Source: Xylaria sp. FL1777 (taxonomy: Eukaryota; Ascomycota; Sordariomycetes; Xylariales; Xylariaceae). From it: a DNA stretch of 64,000 nucleotides. Positions 25,540 through 37,488 of the stretch are shown piece by piece. Position 1 is the stretch's first letter, and every line of letters begins with the position of its first letter. The position numbers and the translations under genes were made by a program. The stretch spans positions 1 to 64,000 of the forward strand of contig MU400730.1 of the NCBI GenBank assembly GCA_022578965.1, written 5' to 3'. A model generated the notes under the pieces. That model searched no databases and was not told the DNA's origin. It worked only from the letters and a program-made list of their open reading frames with translations.

Positions 25540-26896
25540 TTACGTGTAATCCCGCTCGATTACGATGCCTTGGGATCCGTGTAGTACATGGACATGACGG
25601 CTCTGGCGCGGGGAATCTGTCGTATTGCTGCTGTCTGCAAACGAAACCGAGTAGCCCCGAATAGAAGTGTTCTTTTCGGTGATAGGTGGCAAAGGCTTCT
25701 GCATGCTACTTTCCTGCTTAGGATACGGTAGTGACTGCGGCGGGAAGGGCGACGATAGTGCCGGGGGTGTTTCCCGCTTTTTCATAATATTTGTAAAGAA
25801 GGGTTTTGTGGCGGGGATCGAGGCGCATATCTCATGACACAAATCAGTTTGACTGATCTCTAGCTTGAACCCTTTTTTTGTAGTTATGAGAGATATTGAG
25901 GAGCTACTTACGATTGCTAGGTGAAGCTCTACAAGACTGCTAAGCCACACGGGCCACGCTCTCCAGGTCCTGTCATAGTCTCCAGCGTCAATCAGAAGCC
26001 ATGTGAAATACGTCCTGCCGATGCCTGCGACACTTCCGATCAGTCCGATGCCGAAGAGGCTGGCTACGATCGCACGCTGTCGAGGAGATACCCGCACTCT
26101 CATCGCTGTCCGGATAGGAAGTAGGACTACGGCGAAGTCGGTGGCTGTGTTGATGATGTTGGCAACCATGAGGTGGACGTCCTCGTTAATGCAGTTGTGC
26201 GAGGTCGTCTGTAGATCCCATGTCGATGATATGGGCCTGGACATTGTAAGCTGGCTATTGAAAAATTCTGGTTACCATGGAGGCGCTGGCGTACCGACAC
26301 TGGAAGATTTCTACCATGACAAAGATGAAGCAGTTGCTGGTGATCAATACCGCGAGGGCCAGGACAACTACATTCTCGAGCTTGTTATTTGCGGCTGCCG
26401 TTAAACGTCGGGTCATGGCAAGCATAGATAATTTGGTGAGACTCGTCGCCAAGTCAAATAGGACCAAGTGTACCAGTCTGTACGATGTGAGCAGATGCTG
26501 AAGTAGAAGGGAGAGGGACATAGTACGTTATAATGATATTCAAGCTAAGGAACTTCGGCTCGACATCCCATATATGGCGACTCCACTGATAGTCTTCCTG
26601 AGTGATAATTCCGCTGATCGTAAACGCCGTCGCAGGTAACTGCCCCTCCGTCTTAGTATCGTGGACACTTTCTATAATTCGAGTGCTTAACATACGTATG
26701 CTAAGCAGATGAATATGTCGTCAAGGCCACACCCTTTCGTCAACTGCTTGCGCGAGTATACTCGAATAGCCAGGACGATAGTGACTAAGACCAGGAATAT
26801 CGACCCAATGATTCTCCCAGCAGGAGCTCTCGACTCCGGATTAATGTAATTTGGCTCGGGCCAGCTCGCAATGACTTCAATAGGAGGTATCCTCAT
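25540..26896 (-). CDS. Fungal rhodopsin-domain integral membrane protein (374 aa)
   Basis: Seven-helix plasma-membrane protein of the fungal rhodopsin-domain/Pth11-like class without a CFEM domain. The ligand is unknown. Exons in gene order are 26896-26696, 26651-26527, 26477-26295, 26236-25912 and 25830-25540; all phases agree and 374 residues is a usual length. Landmarks are a first helix (IIGSIFLVLVTIVLAIRVYS), LDDIFICLAY, WSRHIWDV, the TKLSMLAMTRRL helix, FQCRPISSTWD spanning intron 3, CINEDVHLMVANIINTATDF, and SLVELHLAI joined to ICASIPATKPFF. These follow the family order exactly. The cytosolic tail is Ser/Pro-rich and ends in RDYT. Intron 1 is only 44 bp. The many in-phase junctions make a pseudogene unlikely. 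Confidence 0.9.
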
Positions 26897-28397
26897 TCTC
26901 CGTCGTGGTTCGGCTTGCCTTCACCGTCCTTGGGGAAAGAGATAATCTATGGTCACTAGACTAGGAGAACAGGTCCCCAGCAAGTCACGTCTAGAAAGAA
27001 TGAAAGTCTTGTTGCAATTGCTGGAGTTTTAAACTGTTGCTGGAAGACCTGGTAGCTTATACGAAGATCATATTGAACATCCACCGCCCAACAACCGACT
27101 TTGCCTTCAACCTTGAACCATGGACACGGGAGGTACGTGTAGCCAATCGTATCATTACCGCCCCATGACCAAGTTACAGTCCTCAGTTCTTGGCCGAAGT
27201 CGATATCGGAAGAGCCAGGAGTAGCCCCATGGATGCCCGGCCATCGTGCTGTGGCGAGAGCATATTACTCAGCGGGATGTAACGAATGTTGAACCCGGTT
27301 TCGCGAGAACTTCGTCTTGATACTGTAGCTTAACTGCCCCGCATAAGACTGACTGGTTACGCAACAAACGGCCGCGATCTTCGTTGACTTCCACCTGGGG
27401 TGATCGTCGATCGGCTTGGCACTGTATAAGTAAATCATATGTGATACATGCTATTTCGCATTGGGTCCGGGACGCAGCGGGGCCGAACATGTTTCACAGA
27501 ACTGCGAGCGAAGCGACATCGATGATCGTAGGTATTACATGAAACCGCAGCATTGTACATAGTTGCTGCGCCCACAGAGCACATAGCCAATTGGGTGTTC
27601 TACCGTTGCCCTCGGGTGTGACCGAGAGCGCATGACACACTGCCTCTGCCCGAGTCGACAAATGGTTCGATTAGGGCCGCTATACTGCGTATATTCAATA
27701 ATACCACCAGCTCTTCGGATGGCCGAGTCAATCCAAAACCAAAAGATTGCGAGAATTAGCTAACGGGTTTGAAATCTCCTGGGAGGCCTTGCCTTTGAAC
27801 CGAAGCGATAGTACGGAGGGTGAATGATACCTACATTGCCTACGTATTTAACACGGGAGTTTCCAGCCAGCCGGCTTGTCTATCCGTCCTTGGGTTTTTT
27901 GATCATGATCATGATCGTCAACTCGACTACATATGCAGCTATCGTGTTTCCGTTTCAGGTATGACGTTGGGAGTCAGGAGGGGAATAGTTCGTACTATTG
28001 AATACCCTTTCTGTCAAGACCACGTCAGAAACACTATCGTCTATGCTGTCAGACTTGGAACTGGTGCATATCGTCGGCGCATGAATAAGGTACTGAGCAG
28101 AAGACGAGTCGGTGCAACAAGAAACGACCGAATACTACAAACCGTTTAAAATCTACTACTTTAAAGGCCAACCATACAGCCAGACAGAGTAAGTAAAAGT
28201 GAATAAAAATAAAAGATATTTAATTCATGTCATTTTAGTTTATATACCTTTTTACCTTAATTTTCTTTTTCTTGGCTGTGTGTCTAGTCTTTGACGTGGT
28301 AGAGTTTTGGTCTTTAATTTTGTTGCAGGTGAGTCAGATACTGTATACTGGTATACTGCCCAGTGGTGGCTTATGCATAGGAAGGTTAGTGCATTAA
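26897..28397. other. Intergenic region left of the retrotransposon
   Basis: Short frames on both strands lack domains. The composition is normal until about 28,200, where A/T content rises somewhat before the left LTR. The six bases before the LTR (28392-28397, CATTAA) are the left copy of the target-site duplication. Confidence 0.55.
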
Positions 28398-28616
28398 TGT
28401 GGCTTCTGGGCAGCACAAGCCATGGTGTACACCGTGCGACAGTTGCTGTGCAGAAACCTAAGAAGCACGGACCAGCTCCACCTAAATTGGTAATATTTAT
28501 ACATAGTTTTTTAGTACTATACTTAAAAAATGTTTTTCCTTTAATATTTATTTTTTTAAGTATAAACCTAATTTTATATAGTAATTATAAAGTTTTAAGC
28601 TAATATTTAAAAGATA
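28398..28616 (+). repeat. Left LTR, 219 bp
   Basis: Direct repeat of 33778-33996. Its first 100 or so bases keep normal G+C content (begins TGTGGCTTCTGGGCAGC). The remainder is converted to A/T, losing the final CA to TA. Aligned positions differ almost only by transitions. Confidence 0.9.
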
Positions 28617-31600
28617 TAAATAGTTATTTAAGCAGTTTTATAATATTATATTTTAAATAAACTTTTATGTAATATATTAATATTTTATTTATTTTTTATT
28701 TTATTTTTTAATTTTATTTTTATTTTATATATTTTAGTATTAACTTAATAAAATAGCTAAAAGTAATAATAAAACTATAAAGCTTAACTTTAAAAGCAAT
28801 AATTTAATTAAGCTAATAGTTAATAATATTATTAAAAATATTTATAAATATATTAATTAATTTATAGTTAATTTATAATTGTAATTTAATAAAATTAAAG
28901 CTATATTAATAAAAATATAGCAAAAACTAAATATAATATTAAAAAAGCAAAAACTAAAAAACAAAGTTAATAATTTAATAAATAAGCTTATTAATTTAAA
29001 AAATAATTAAATATTATATATAAAGCAACTAATTAATATAATAAATAATAAAAAGCTTAAAAATTTAACTTTTAACTTTTATAAATATTTTAAGCTTAAT
29101 AATTTATAAACTAAGCAAAAATAATATATTTAAACTATTTTTTTAAATATATTTTTATTAAGTAATGCTATTTAGCTAAAAAGTTATAAAATAAAAAACA
29201 AAATAACATTTTTAGTAATACTATAGTTAATAAAAGCAAATTATATAATTTTTAATAAAATTAAAAGCATTTAAAATTATTTAATTTAAGTATTAATATT
29301 ATATAAACTATAGCTAAAAAAAATTATAATAAAGTTAAAAAAAAACTTTTATTAAATAGCTTTATTTATTTATTATTATAACGCTAATTAAGTAAACTTT
29401 TTAAAAGCTATAATTTAAGTATTAACTAAATATAATATATTTTATAGCTTATTAATAATATTTATTAATATATTATTAACATAAAATAAAACATTAATAA
29501 ACTTTTTATAGTAGCTTTATATAGCATTTTATAAGCTATTAATAATTATTAAAAATATATAGCAAACTTATAATATTATTATTAATAAATTAATTAATTT
29601 TATATTAATAATTTAGCTATATATAAAAAAGTTTAATAATAACTTAAATATTAACTAAATAATTAAAAAAGCTATATAGTTATTTTATATAATAGCTATA
29701 ATATTAATTAAGCTAAAAATTTATAGCACTTTTAAAATAATAGTTTAATTATAAAGTACTTTAGCATTATATTATAAATGTAATATTAGTGTTAAAATTA
29801 CTAAAAAACTAAGCATAATGTAAATTTAACTAATAAATTATATTAAAATATTATTAATACTAATAATTTTAAACTTTAAAACTAATAAATAAAAAATAAG
29901 CTAAATTATAAAACATAAAAATAATTAATTTAAAGCTAAATTTATAGCTTAAATAATATAAAACAAGTGTTTTAATTGTAGCAAAATTAGCTATTATATA
30001 AAAAACTATAAAATAAAAGCTAAATAGCTTAAAAACTTTAAAACAAACTAAAAAAAGCAAATTAGCTAATTTATAACTATTAAAAGCAAGCTTTTTTACA
30101 ATAATTTTTCTAGCAAATTTAATAAAGTTTAAAATAAATATAAAACTTTTAAAAGCAAAGCTTTAATTAATAGCTTTAAGTATGTTTTTATTATAAATAA
30201 CACTAAAAATAAAAATAATACTAATAAAATAAAGCAATGTTTTATTAATTGTTTTAAAAATAATATAATTAATAAAAAACTTGCTAAAATTTTTAATATT
30301 ACTTAAAGTAGTTTTGCTTTATTAATTAAAACAAACAAAAGCTAAAAAAACCTTAATAAAAAACAAAAACTAAAAAATAATTATAATAATTATTATAATT
30401 TTTTTTTAGCTAAGCTAACTAATAGCTATAAATTTACTGTTTTTTAAAACTATAATTATATTAGTTGTTATATTTTATAATTTTTAATATTTAAGCTAGC
30501 GTTATATTAATTATAAAAATAAAGCATAATATATAACATTAATAAAATAAAACCTTAAATAATTAAAAATTATAAAATAATAGCAAATTTTATAACTATT
30601 AGTAATATATTAAAAGCATAAATATTAATAGTAAATATAATGCTAAATTATATTTTTTTAAGCAATATAATTATTAAAAAACAGATTTTTTATAAATAAG
30701 AAAACATTTTTGCTATATTAAATAATTATAAAGTTATTATATTATTTAAGTTTAAAAAAAGCTTTTTAATATAGCTAATAAAGCGCTTATTTGCTAATAT
30801 AACTAATAAAAAATGCTATATTATAACTATTAAATAATATAAAAATATTTTAAAAAAACTATAAATTATTAAATATTAAAACTATTATATAAAAAACTTT
30901 TTTAAACTGTTTAATTACTTTAAACAAAAAACTAATATTATTATTAAAATAAAGCATTATATTAATATAAGTAATAATTTGCTAATTAAACTATTATTGC
31001 AAAAATATAACTTAGCATAAAAAAAAGCACTATATAAGTTTATAAAAGCATATAAAAATATTTATATTAAAAAAAGCATAAAGCTATAAAGTTTATTAAT
31101 ATTATTAACTTTAAAAAAAGCATTAAATATAATTATTAAGCTTAATAAAAATAATAAATTAATAATATAATATTTTTATTATAATTATTATAAAGTTAAT
31201 AAAAAAACAAAAAAGCAAGCTTATTTATTACTTAATATAATAAACTAAATATAATAAACTATAAAGCATTAATAATATGCTTTTATTAACTTAAAAAATA
31301 AATTTTAGTATATTATTATATATAAATTATATTGCAAAAAAATAGCATTTATTATATTATTTAAGCTATATAAATAAATAATAATGCTTTTTAAACTTTA
31401 TAATACTTTAGTAATATTTTAAGCATTAATATAAAAAATAATTAAACCTTTTTATAAATAATTAGCTAGCTTATTTAATAACATTTATATTTAAACTAAA
31501 ACAAAAAAATAGCTATATAAGTATTATTACTTATTATTTATATAATTAATTAAATATAGTATAATAATTAATATATTAAAAATACTGCTTTTTGTAAATT

Positions 31601-33777
31601 TTAATATTTTTTTTAGTTTTAATGTTTTTTGCAATAATATTAAAATAAACTTAGCAAAAGTTATAATAGTATAAAAATAGCTTATACTTAAAACTACTAT
31701 AAAAATAAAAGCATTTATAAACGTTATAAGCTATTTTAAATATTTTATTAAAAACTATTTATTAATTATTATATTATTAATTATACTAATAAAAAAACCT
31801 AAAAACTAAAAAGTAAAATTAAATATAAAAGCTAAAAATATATAGCAAAAAATTTATAAAGTTATTATTATTATATTAATTATTTAAGCTTTTAATTAAA
31901 AGCTTTTATTTATAATAAATATTAACTTAAGCATATATTATATTAAAGCATATTTAATATAGCTGCATTTTTATAAAACAACTATATTTTTATATTTAAT
32001 AATATATTTTTTAAAAAAGCTTAAAGCATATTAATTATATTATTTAATGCAAAAAAAAAAGTTATTAGCTATAATATTAGTATTTTAATATTAGCAGCAT
32101 TAAATAAAAAGCAAAAAAATTACTGTTTATATAAATTATAAATCTTTTATAACAATAAAAACAAAAATAAAACAACTAATAAAAATAATATATTTTTTAA
32201 ATATTATTAAACATTTTAGCATAAAAATTATATATAAAATAAGCAAATTAAACGTTTTAATAAACTAATTATTAAAACTATTAATTATATTAGTTTTTTT
32301 ATTAATAAAAACTAAAACTAATATAAAGTTATTATTAAAAACTAAAATATAGCTAATAATACTATTATAATATTTTAACATTATAAATTTATAAGCTATT
32401 TTTAAAAATTTTTGTTTTAAAACTAAATTATTATATAATATAAGTTTAAAATAAATAAAACAACACTTTATTAAAAAAAATAGTATGCTATTTAAGTTAA
32501 TTAACTATAAATAAGCTTTAAAAAACTTTTTATATTTAGTTAATATAGCATTTTAAGCTATAGCGCTTTTAAAAGTGCTTAAAATATTAAAATTACTATA
32601 AAACGCAAAAAACGTATATATTAACTTAAAGTATATTATTATTAAAAGCTTAATTTAAAAGCTAAATAAGCATTTTTAGTACTTAAAAGTTATATTTATT
32701 GCTTAGCAAATTATTATTAAATATAATTAATACTAGCTAATAAAACTATTATTAAATAAACTTTTAAACTTATAACTTATTATATTATTTTTATTACTTA
32801 TATATTAAGCTATAAATTATATATTTATAGCTAATTTTAAGCTATTAATATATATTAAATATGCTATTATATAAGTTAAAGCAAAAATAATGCTTAATAT
32901 TAGTTTTAAAGCAATAAAACTATTAATTTAACAAATTAATAAAATGTTTAGTTTTTTTAAAAAATAAATAAATAATAATACAAGCATATTTATAAATAAA
33001 AAAGCAACTAATTAACATAAATTAAATAGTTTTATTATAAAGTTAATTATATTTAAAAAACTTAAAAATAATAGTAAAATTAAAAAAGCTAATAATAATA
33101 TTAAGCAAATTATATTATATAAAAGTTTAACTTATTGCTATTTTAATTTTTAAACTTTATTAAAAATAGCTATTTATATATATAATTAAACTTTAAAGCT
33201 TAATAGTTATAATAGCTATTTTTTATTATTTAAAACATAATTACTAAATTAATAATTAGCTATAAAAATTATTAACTATATTAAAAATTTAAATAAAAAA
33301 AAAAAAGTTAAATTTTAGTAATATTTAATATAAAACTATAAAGCACTATTAATATATAACTATTTTAATAATTTAAAAGCATTAAAAAATTAAATTTAAG
33401 CTTATTTATAAAAAAAAAAAAGCTTAATTAAAACTTATAAAACTAATAATTAAGTTTTATATATTAAATAATAAGCTAATAAATTTAAACTATATTATAA
33501 TAGTTTATAAATTATTATAAGTTGTTATTATAATAATATATATAAACTATAAAGCTTTAAAAAAATAATATTGCTTAGTAAATATAATAGTAATAATTTA
33601 TTTTTAGCTTATAGCAAAAATAGCTACTTAATAAAAAGTTTATAATATGTTAATAAATATATGCTAAAAAAAAATAAACAAAAATTAAAAGCATTAATAA
33701 TATAAATATTAAAAAGCATTTATAAATAGCTTTATTTTTATAAATAGCTAAAACAACTATTTAGCAAAAAAAGTAAT
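28617..33777. repeat. AT-rich RIP-mutated retrotransposon interior
   Basis: Over 5 kb of nearly G- and C-free sequence. The remaining C and G sit mostly in words such as AAGC, GCTT and TAGCTA. All frames are broken by TAA/TAG. This is the pattern left by heavy C-to-T mutation on both strands of a duplicated sequence. No nested gene is visible. Confidence 0.88.
29968..30009 (+). pseudogene. Relic of Gag zinc knuckle
   Basis: In one frame the codons read Cys-Phe-Asn-Cys-Ser-Lys-Ile-Ser-Tyr, four residues, Tyr. If the two Tyr codons (TAT) came from CAC and TGC/TGT, and AGC came from GGC, the segment fits the CX2CX4HX4C knuckle of retroviral-type Gag proteins. All the needed changes are C/T or G/A transitions. 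The segment is short, so the call is tentative. Confidence 0.5.
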
Positions 33778-33996
33778 TATAACTTTTAAGCAATATAAGC
33801 TATAATATATACTATATAATAGTTGCTATACAAAAACCTAAAAAGCATAAACCAGCTTTACCTAAATTAGTAGTATTTATACATAGTTTTTTAGTACTAT
33901 ACTTAAGAGATGTCTTTTCTTTAACATCCACCTTTTTAAGTACAGACCTAACCCTACGTAGTAATTACAAGGTTCTGGGCCAGTATTCAGAAGGCA
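33778..33996 (+). repeat. Right LTR, 219 bp
   Basis: Direct repeat of 28398-28616. The damage is mirrored: the first 125 bases or so are A/T-converted (starting TATAAC where the left copy has TGTGGC). The last 90 keep normal composition and end GGCA before the duplicated CATTAA. Confidence 0.9.
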
Positions 33997-34194
33997 CATT
34001 AAGGTGTGGCTTACATAAGATAAGTACCCGAACCCCTCTTTCCTCCCACACAAAATAATTTTGTGGGGAGCCATTTTGATAAAACGAATTTCGTAGCAGT
34101 AATCTTCACTTCTTTCTTCTCTCCCTCTCTCTTCAGCCACCAACGAACGCAATAATCCACACCATTAGAGTATATCTACTGGAAGACTGTCAAC

Positions 34195-35080
34195 ATGTCT
34201 AAGATCACAGTCGGTCCGTCAACCCATTCTTTTTCCCGCCGTATACAGAAATGCTAACCCTGCGACAGCCGGAGTGCGTTCCCAAATCGACGAGCTCCTC
34301 GACTACTCCCTCAACACCAAAAAACGCAACTTCCTCGAGACCGTCGAGCTCCAAATCGGCCTCAAGAACTATGATCCTCGTGCGTTTTATCCCGTAATAT
34401 CCCGCACATGTCCTGGTCCCATTCTAACCCTTCTCGTAGAGCGTGACAAGCGTTTCAGCGGCACCATCAAGCTGCCCTCGGTTCCCCGCCCCAACATGAG
34501 TATCTGGTATGTTCGGCCTACATCGAACTCTGCGCCAGATTCCAATCATTAACGAGCACGACATAGCATTTTGGGTGACCAGCACGATATCGACCGCGCG
34601 AAACACGGAGGTATCGACGCCATGTCCGCTGATGACTTGAAGAAGTTGAACAAAAACAAGAAGCTCATTAAGAAGCTTGCCCGTAAATATGACGCTTTCG
34701 TAGCTTCCGAGACTCTGATCAAGCAGATCCCTCGTCTCTTGGGTCCTGGTCTTTCGAAGGGTAAGCATCTCGACGATTTCCATCTACTGCTACACAAGCT
34801 GACTAGTATTTTTACAGCTGGCAAGTTCCCTACCCCCGTCTCACACGCCGACGACCTTACTGGCAAAATCAACGAGGTCAAGTCCACCATCAAGTTCCAG
34901 CTCAAGAAGGTTCTTTGCCTGGGTGTTGCTGTCGGCAATGTTGGCATGACTCAGGAGGAGCTTGTTGCCAACATCATGATGGCCATCAACTACCTTGTTT
35001 CTCTGCTGAAGAAGGGCTGGCAGAACGTCGGTAGCCTGACTATTAAGGCTACCATGTCGCCACCCAAGCGCCTCTACTAA
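34195..35080 (+). CDS. RPL10A: 60S ribosomal protein uL1 (L10a / yeast L1)
   Basis: Component of the L1 stalk of the large cytosolic ribosomal subunit. Exons are 34195-34213, 34269-34379, 34440-34506, 34567-34760 and 34818-35080; they join to 217 residues, the exact usual length. The protein starts [20 protein letters not shown]. It contains [32 protein letters not shown] and PNMSICILGDQHD, then the [20 protein letters not shown] and [13 protein letters not shown] motifs, and ends [15 protein letters not shown], all hallmarks of the family. The first exon has only six codons plus one base, a common layout for fungal ribosomal-protein genes. A pyrimidine-rich stretch ending CTTCAG lies at about 34,108-34,136 and may be a promoter element or a leader-intron acceptor. 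The right LTR ends just 198 bp upstream. Confidence 0.97.
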
Positions 35081-36199
35081 ACAGCATTTATTTGTCGCTG
35101 GAGGATGTAGTCCTAGTATTGTTACGACTCGTGGCTCGTGGACACGGGAGCAGATATTAGATAGTCAATGTATGCGAACCTCCCAAGAAATTCTCTCTTG
35201 ATGATTGATGTCTTGATTCTACTACAATGTGATTTACCCCTACCATGCTGCTTCACGTAGGTATAAAGTCTTGTCAACGACAGAGTATTTGCATGGTTAC
35301 TGGTAATGCCGTCTGGCTGACGAAACAGTGTACCGCAACTGGTGTATCTGAAGCCGAATATTTACGCATCTACCTTCAAGATGGGGCATCTGACCACTCA
35401 TTTAAGACTCCTGTCGCAATGGTCGTAACCAATCTAATTAACCCGCCAATAAGCGCGAATATTCTACAAACGAAGGACATTCTACATCCCACGCTTTGTA
35501 ACAATTACTTTCTAGACATTAGAACACGAACCAAGTGTTCCGTCATGTACGAAGCACCCCACAGTCGCGAACCTGGCAGAGCTGGCGTCGGCGGCTGATT
35601 GGGAAGGGTGCCTTACTGGTATTTTCTGGAGGAGGCCGGGAACGGAAGGAAACTCATTGAAAGAAGTAAAGAATAACCCTCAGCAAGCCGCCGTAGCGGA
35701 GCCTTCTGTTTGGTAATAAATTTAACATTTGACGATGATAGATTTATCCCATACTGATGATGGGGAAAAAAAGAAGGAAAAGAAGAGTGAAAATTTGGAA
35801 GGGCAAGCTCGAATTTATGGAGGCTTGCGTGCGGGGCCCGCTATTGGTTGACAGGTGGGGGACGAGATTTCTCGGTGGCTTGTGCATGTGGCTGGGTAGT
35901 GATGGCTTGGTAGCTTGAATCTGAAGGCAATGCAAAGCTCGGGCACTTTAAATTCTAACAGCCATCTCTGCATCTTCTCTTCCCGCAAACTAGGTACCTA
36001 GGTAGTTTATGTTCCATGTATAGTCGCCGAGCTTGCTAATCTTGCTAATCTATCCTTCCCCTCTATCTCTAGGACATCTTGATTTATATTTTTTCGTGAC
36101 AAATCTACTGCAGTCGAAATAACACCCTTCTCTAGCCTAACCATGCCCACTCATGCCCAACCGCAGAATCTGCTTCGCCCTCATGCCGTAACCACACCT
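35081..36199. other. Convergent intergenic region
   Basis: Lies between the 3' ends of RPL10A and the NADH pyrophosphatase gene. A 117-codon plus-strand frame (35245-35598) has no recognisable feature. A CTAGGTACCTAGGTAG palindromic cluster sits at about 35,990-36,007. Confidence 0.55.
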
Positions 36200-37488
36200 T
36201 CACATCTTTGGCGAGGCGCTCAAGTATCCATCGAGGACAGCTGCCATTAGTCGATTCGCAATAGCCGTCTGCGGCGGTATGCGTAGTTTGCCTTGTTGTT
36301 GTTCTCCGGGCACGGGATCTCCAAACCCAATGGTACTGATGCTCATCGCCTCTCTGACTTCATCGAATGTATACCACTTGGCGTCCTCCAGCTCCGGGTC
36401 GTTCCCCAGGTTGATGGTCTCACCGTTGGGTGCGGCTTGGGCAATGGCCCCGATCATCAAATTAGCGGGATAGGGCCAGGGTTGAGAGCTGTGTATAACG
36501 ACCCTGGATACTTGAACGCCGCTCTCCTCCCAGGCCTCTCGGCGCACCGCTTCCTCAATGGACTCTCCAGGCTCTAGGAACCCCGCGAGTGTGCTGTACC
36601 ACCCCGCCGGATATCTCTTGCCCCTACCAAGCAGCAGTTTCGTGCCGTCAGATGACACGATGGCCATGATCACCGTGGGATCCGTCCGTGGGAAGCTCAA
36701 ATTACTGATGCCGTGTCTGGTGGGGCAATCTGCGCGTTTCCTGGGCTCGCCACCCTCAGGGACTCCCGCGAGGTCTGTGGGCGGGCACACCCGTTTCGTG
36801 CCGGCGTTGATGGACATGGTCCGTTCGCCGCAACCACCACAGAAAGGACTCCGCGCGTTCCAGTCTAGCAGCGCGCGTGCTTGCGCATAGATTGCAGCTA
36901 TTATAATCGTCAGCCTCACCTAGTATAGATATGTATGAAACGGATGATGGGCTCACCTTCAGGGGCGTTCAAGGTGAGGAGTCGAGCCCCTGGAGTAAAT
37001 GAAACCCCGTGCTTAGCCTTCACGGCTTCGATTACACTCTTCGCTTTCTCTACAATAGACCCCTTAGGTGTCACATCCACAGCAAAGTAAGGGTGGCCCT
37101 TATACTCGCGGTATTCGAAGCCAGACTTCCTCTCATCAAGGCCGAGAAATAAGACAACAGGCTGAGTGACGGCCGAGTTGAAGTTCTTGATCTGATCCTC
37201 TTCTGTCTCCTTGAAGGGGTCCGGGCCCGTCAAGGGCACAACATCCTCTTTACTGACATAAGCGAGGGTGGTAGTGTCCTTAGCTAGTGGCGAGTGATTG
37301 TCTAGAAGCAAGAAGGATGTTGATGGGTGTGCGAAAGCTGCGGTCAAAAAGGCGTGGTCTGTCCGCAAGAACGACACTCGGTTCAGCGGACTGCCGGAGA
37401 AGTAGTTGGCGACTTCACGGCCGAACTTGCGTGACAACATAGAGTCGTCGAAAGCTAGGATCGGCAGATCCGGGGTTGCTGTGCTCAT
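36200..37488 (-). CDS. NPY1: NADH pyrophosphatase (Nudix hydrolase, Npy1/NudC type)
   Basis: Hydrolyses NAD(H) to NMN(H) and AMP. The related NudC/NUDT12 enzymes also remove NAD caps from RNA. Exons in gene order are 37488-36957 and 36897-36200 (409 residues); the 59-bp intron has a GCTGAC branch. The N-terminal NUDIX-like domain is followed by a zinc ribbon (FCGGCG near 196, later RVCPP and ADCP). The Nudix box is at about 283-305 (GFLEPGESIEEAVRREAWEE, then SGV). The family signature SQPWPYP follows at once. The family is cytosolic or peroxisomal. The C-terminus here is SASPKM, which does not match a normal PTS1 tripeptide, although yeast Npy1 is reported to be peroxisomal. The start is the first ATG, since the frame opens upstream only at a GTG. 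Confidence 0.95.

Larger units (their letters stand above)
28398..33996. mobile_element. Complete LTR retrotransposon destroyed by RIP
   Basis: A 5,599-bp element is bounded by direct repeats of identical length (219 bp each), starts TG and ends CA in the best-preserved copies, and is flanked by CATTAA at 28392-28397 and 33997-34002. The interior is almost pure A/T with stops in all frames, so no protein can be translated. One relic is a Gag-type zinc knuckle at 29968-30009 in the plus frame (CFNC, then Tyr for the His and last Cys, explained by C-to-T and G-to-A changes). An A-rich purine tract (33766-33773) just before the right LTR fits a polypurine tract, which places 5' on the left. Superfamily cannot be fixed; the size and short LTRs fit Copia better than Gypsy. 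Confidence 0.9.

Noticed and set aside
27820..28149. 109-codon plus-strand frame left of the retrotransposon
   Set aside because: No similarity that I recognise, no splice partners, and irregular composition.
28617..33777. Reading the AT-rich block as mitochondrial DNA or a centromere
   Set aside because: The paired LTRs with target-site duplication and the transition-only differences identify it as a mutated retrotransposon.
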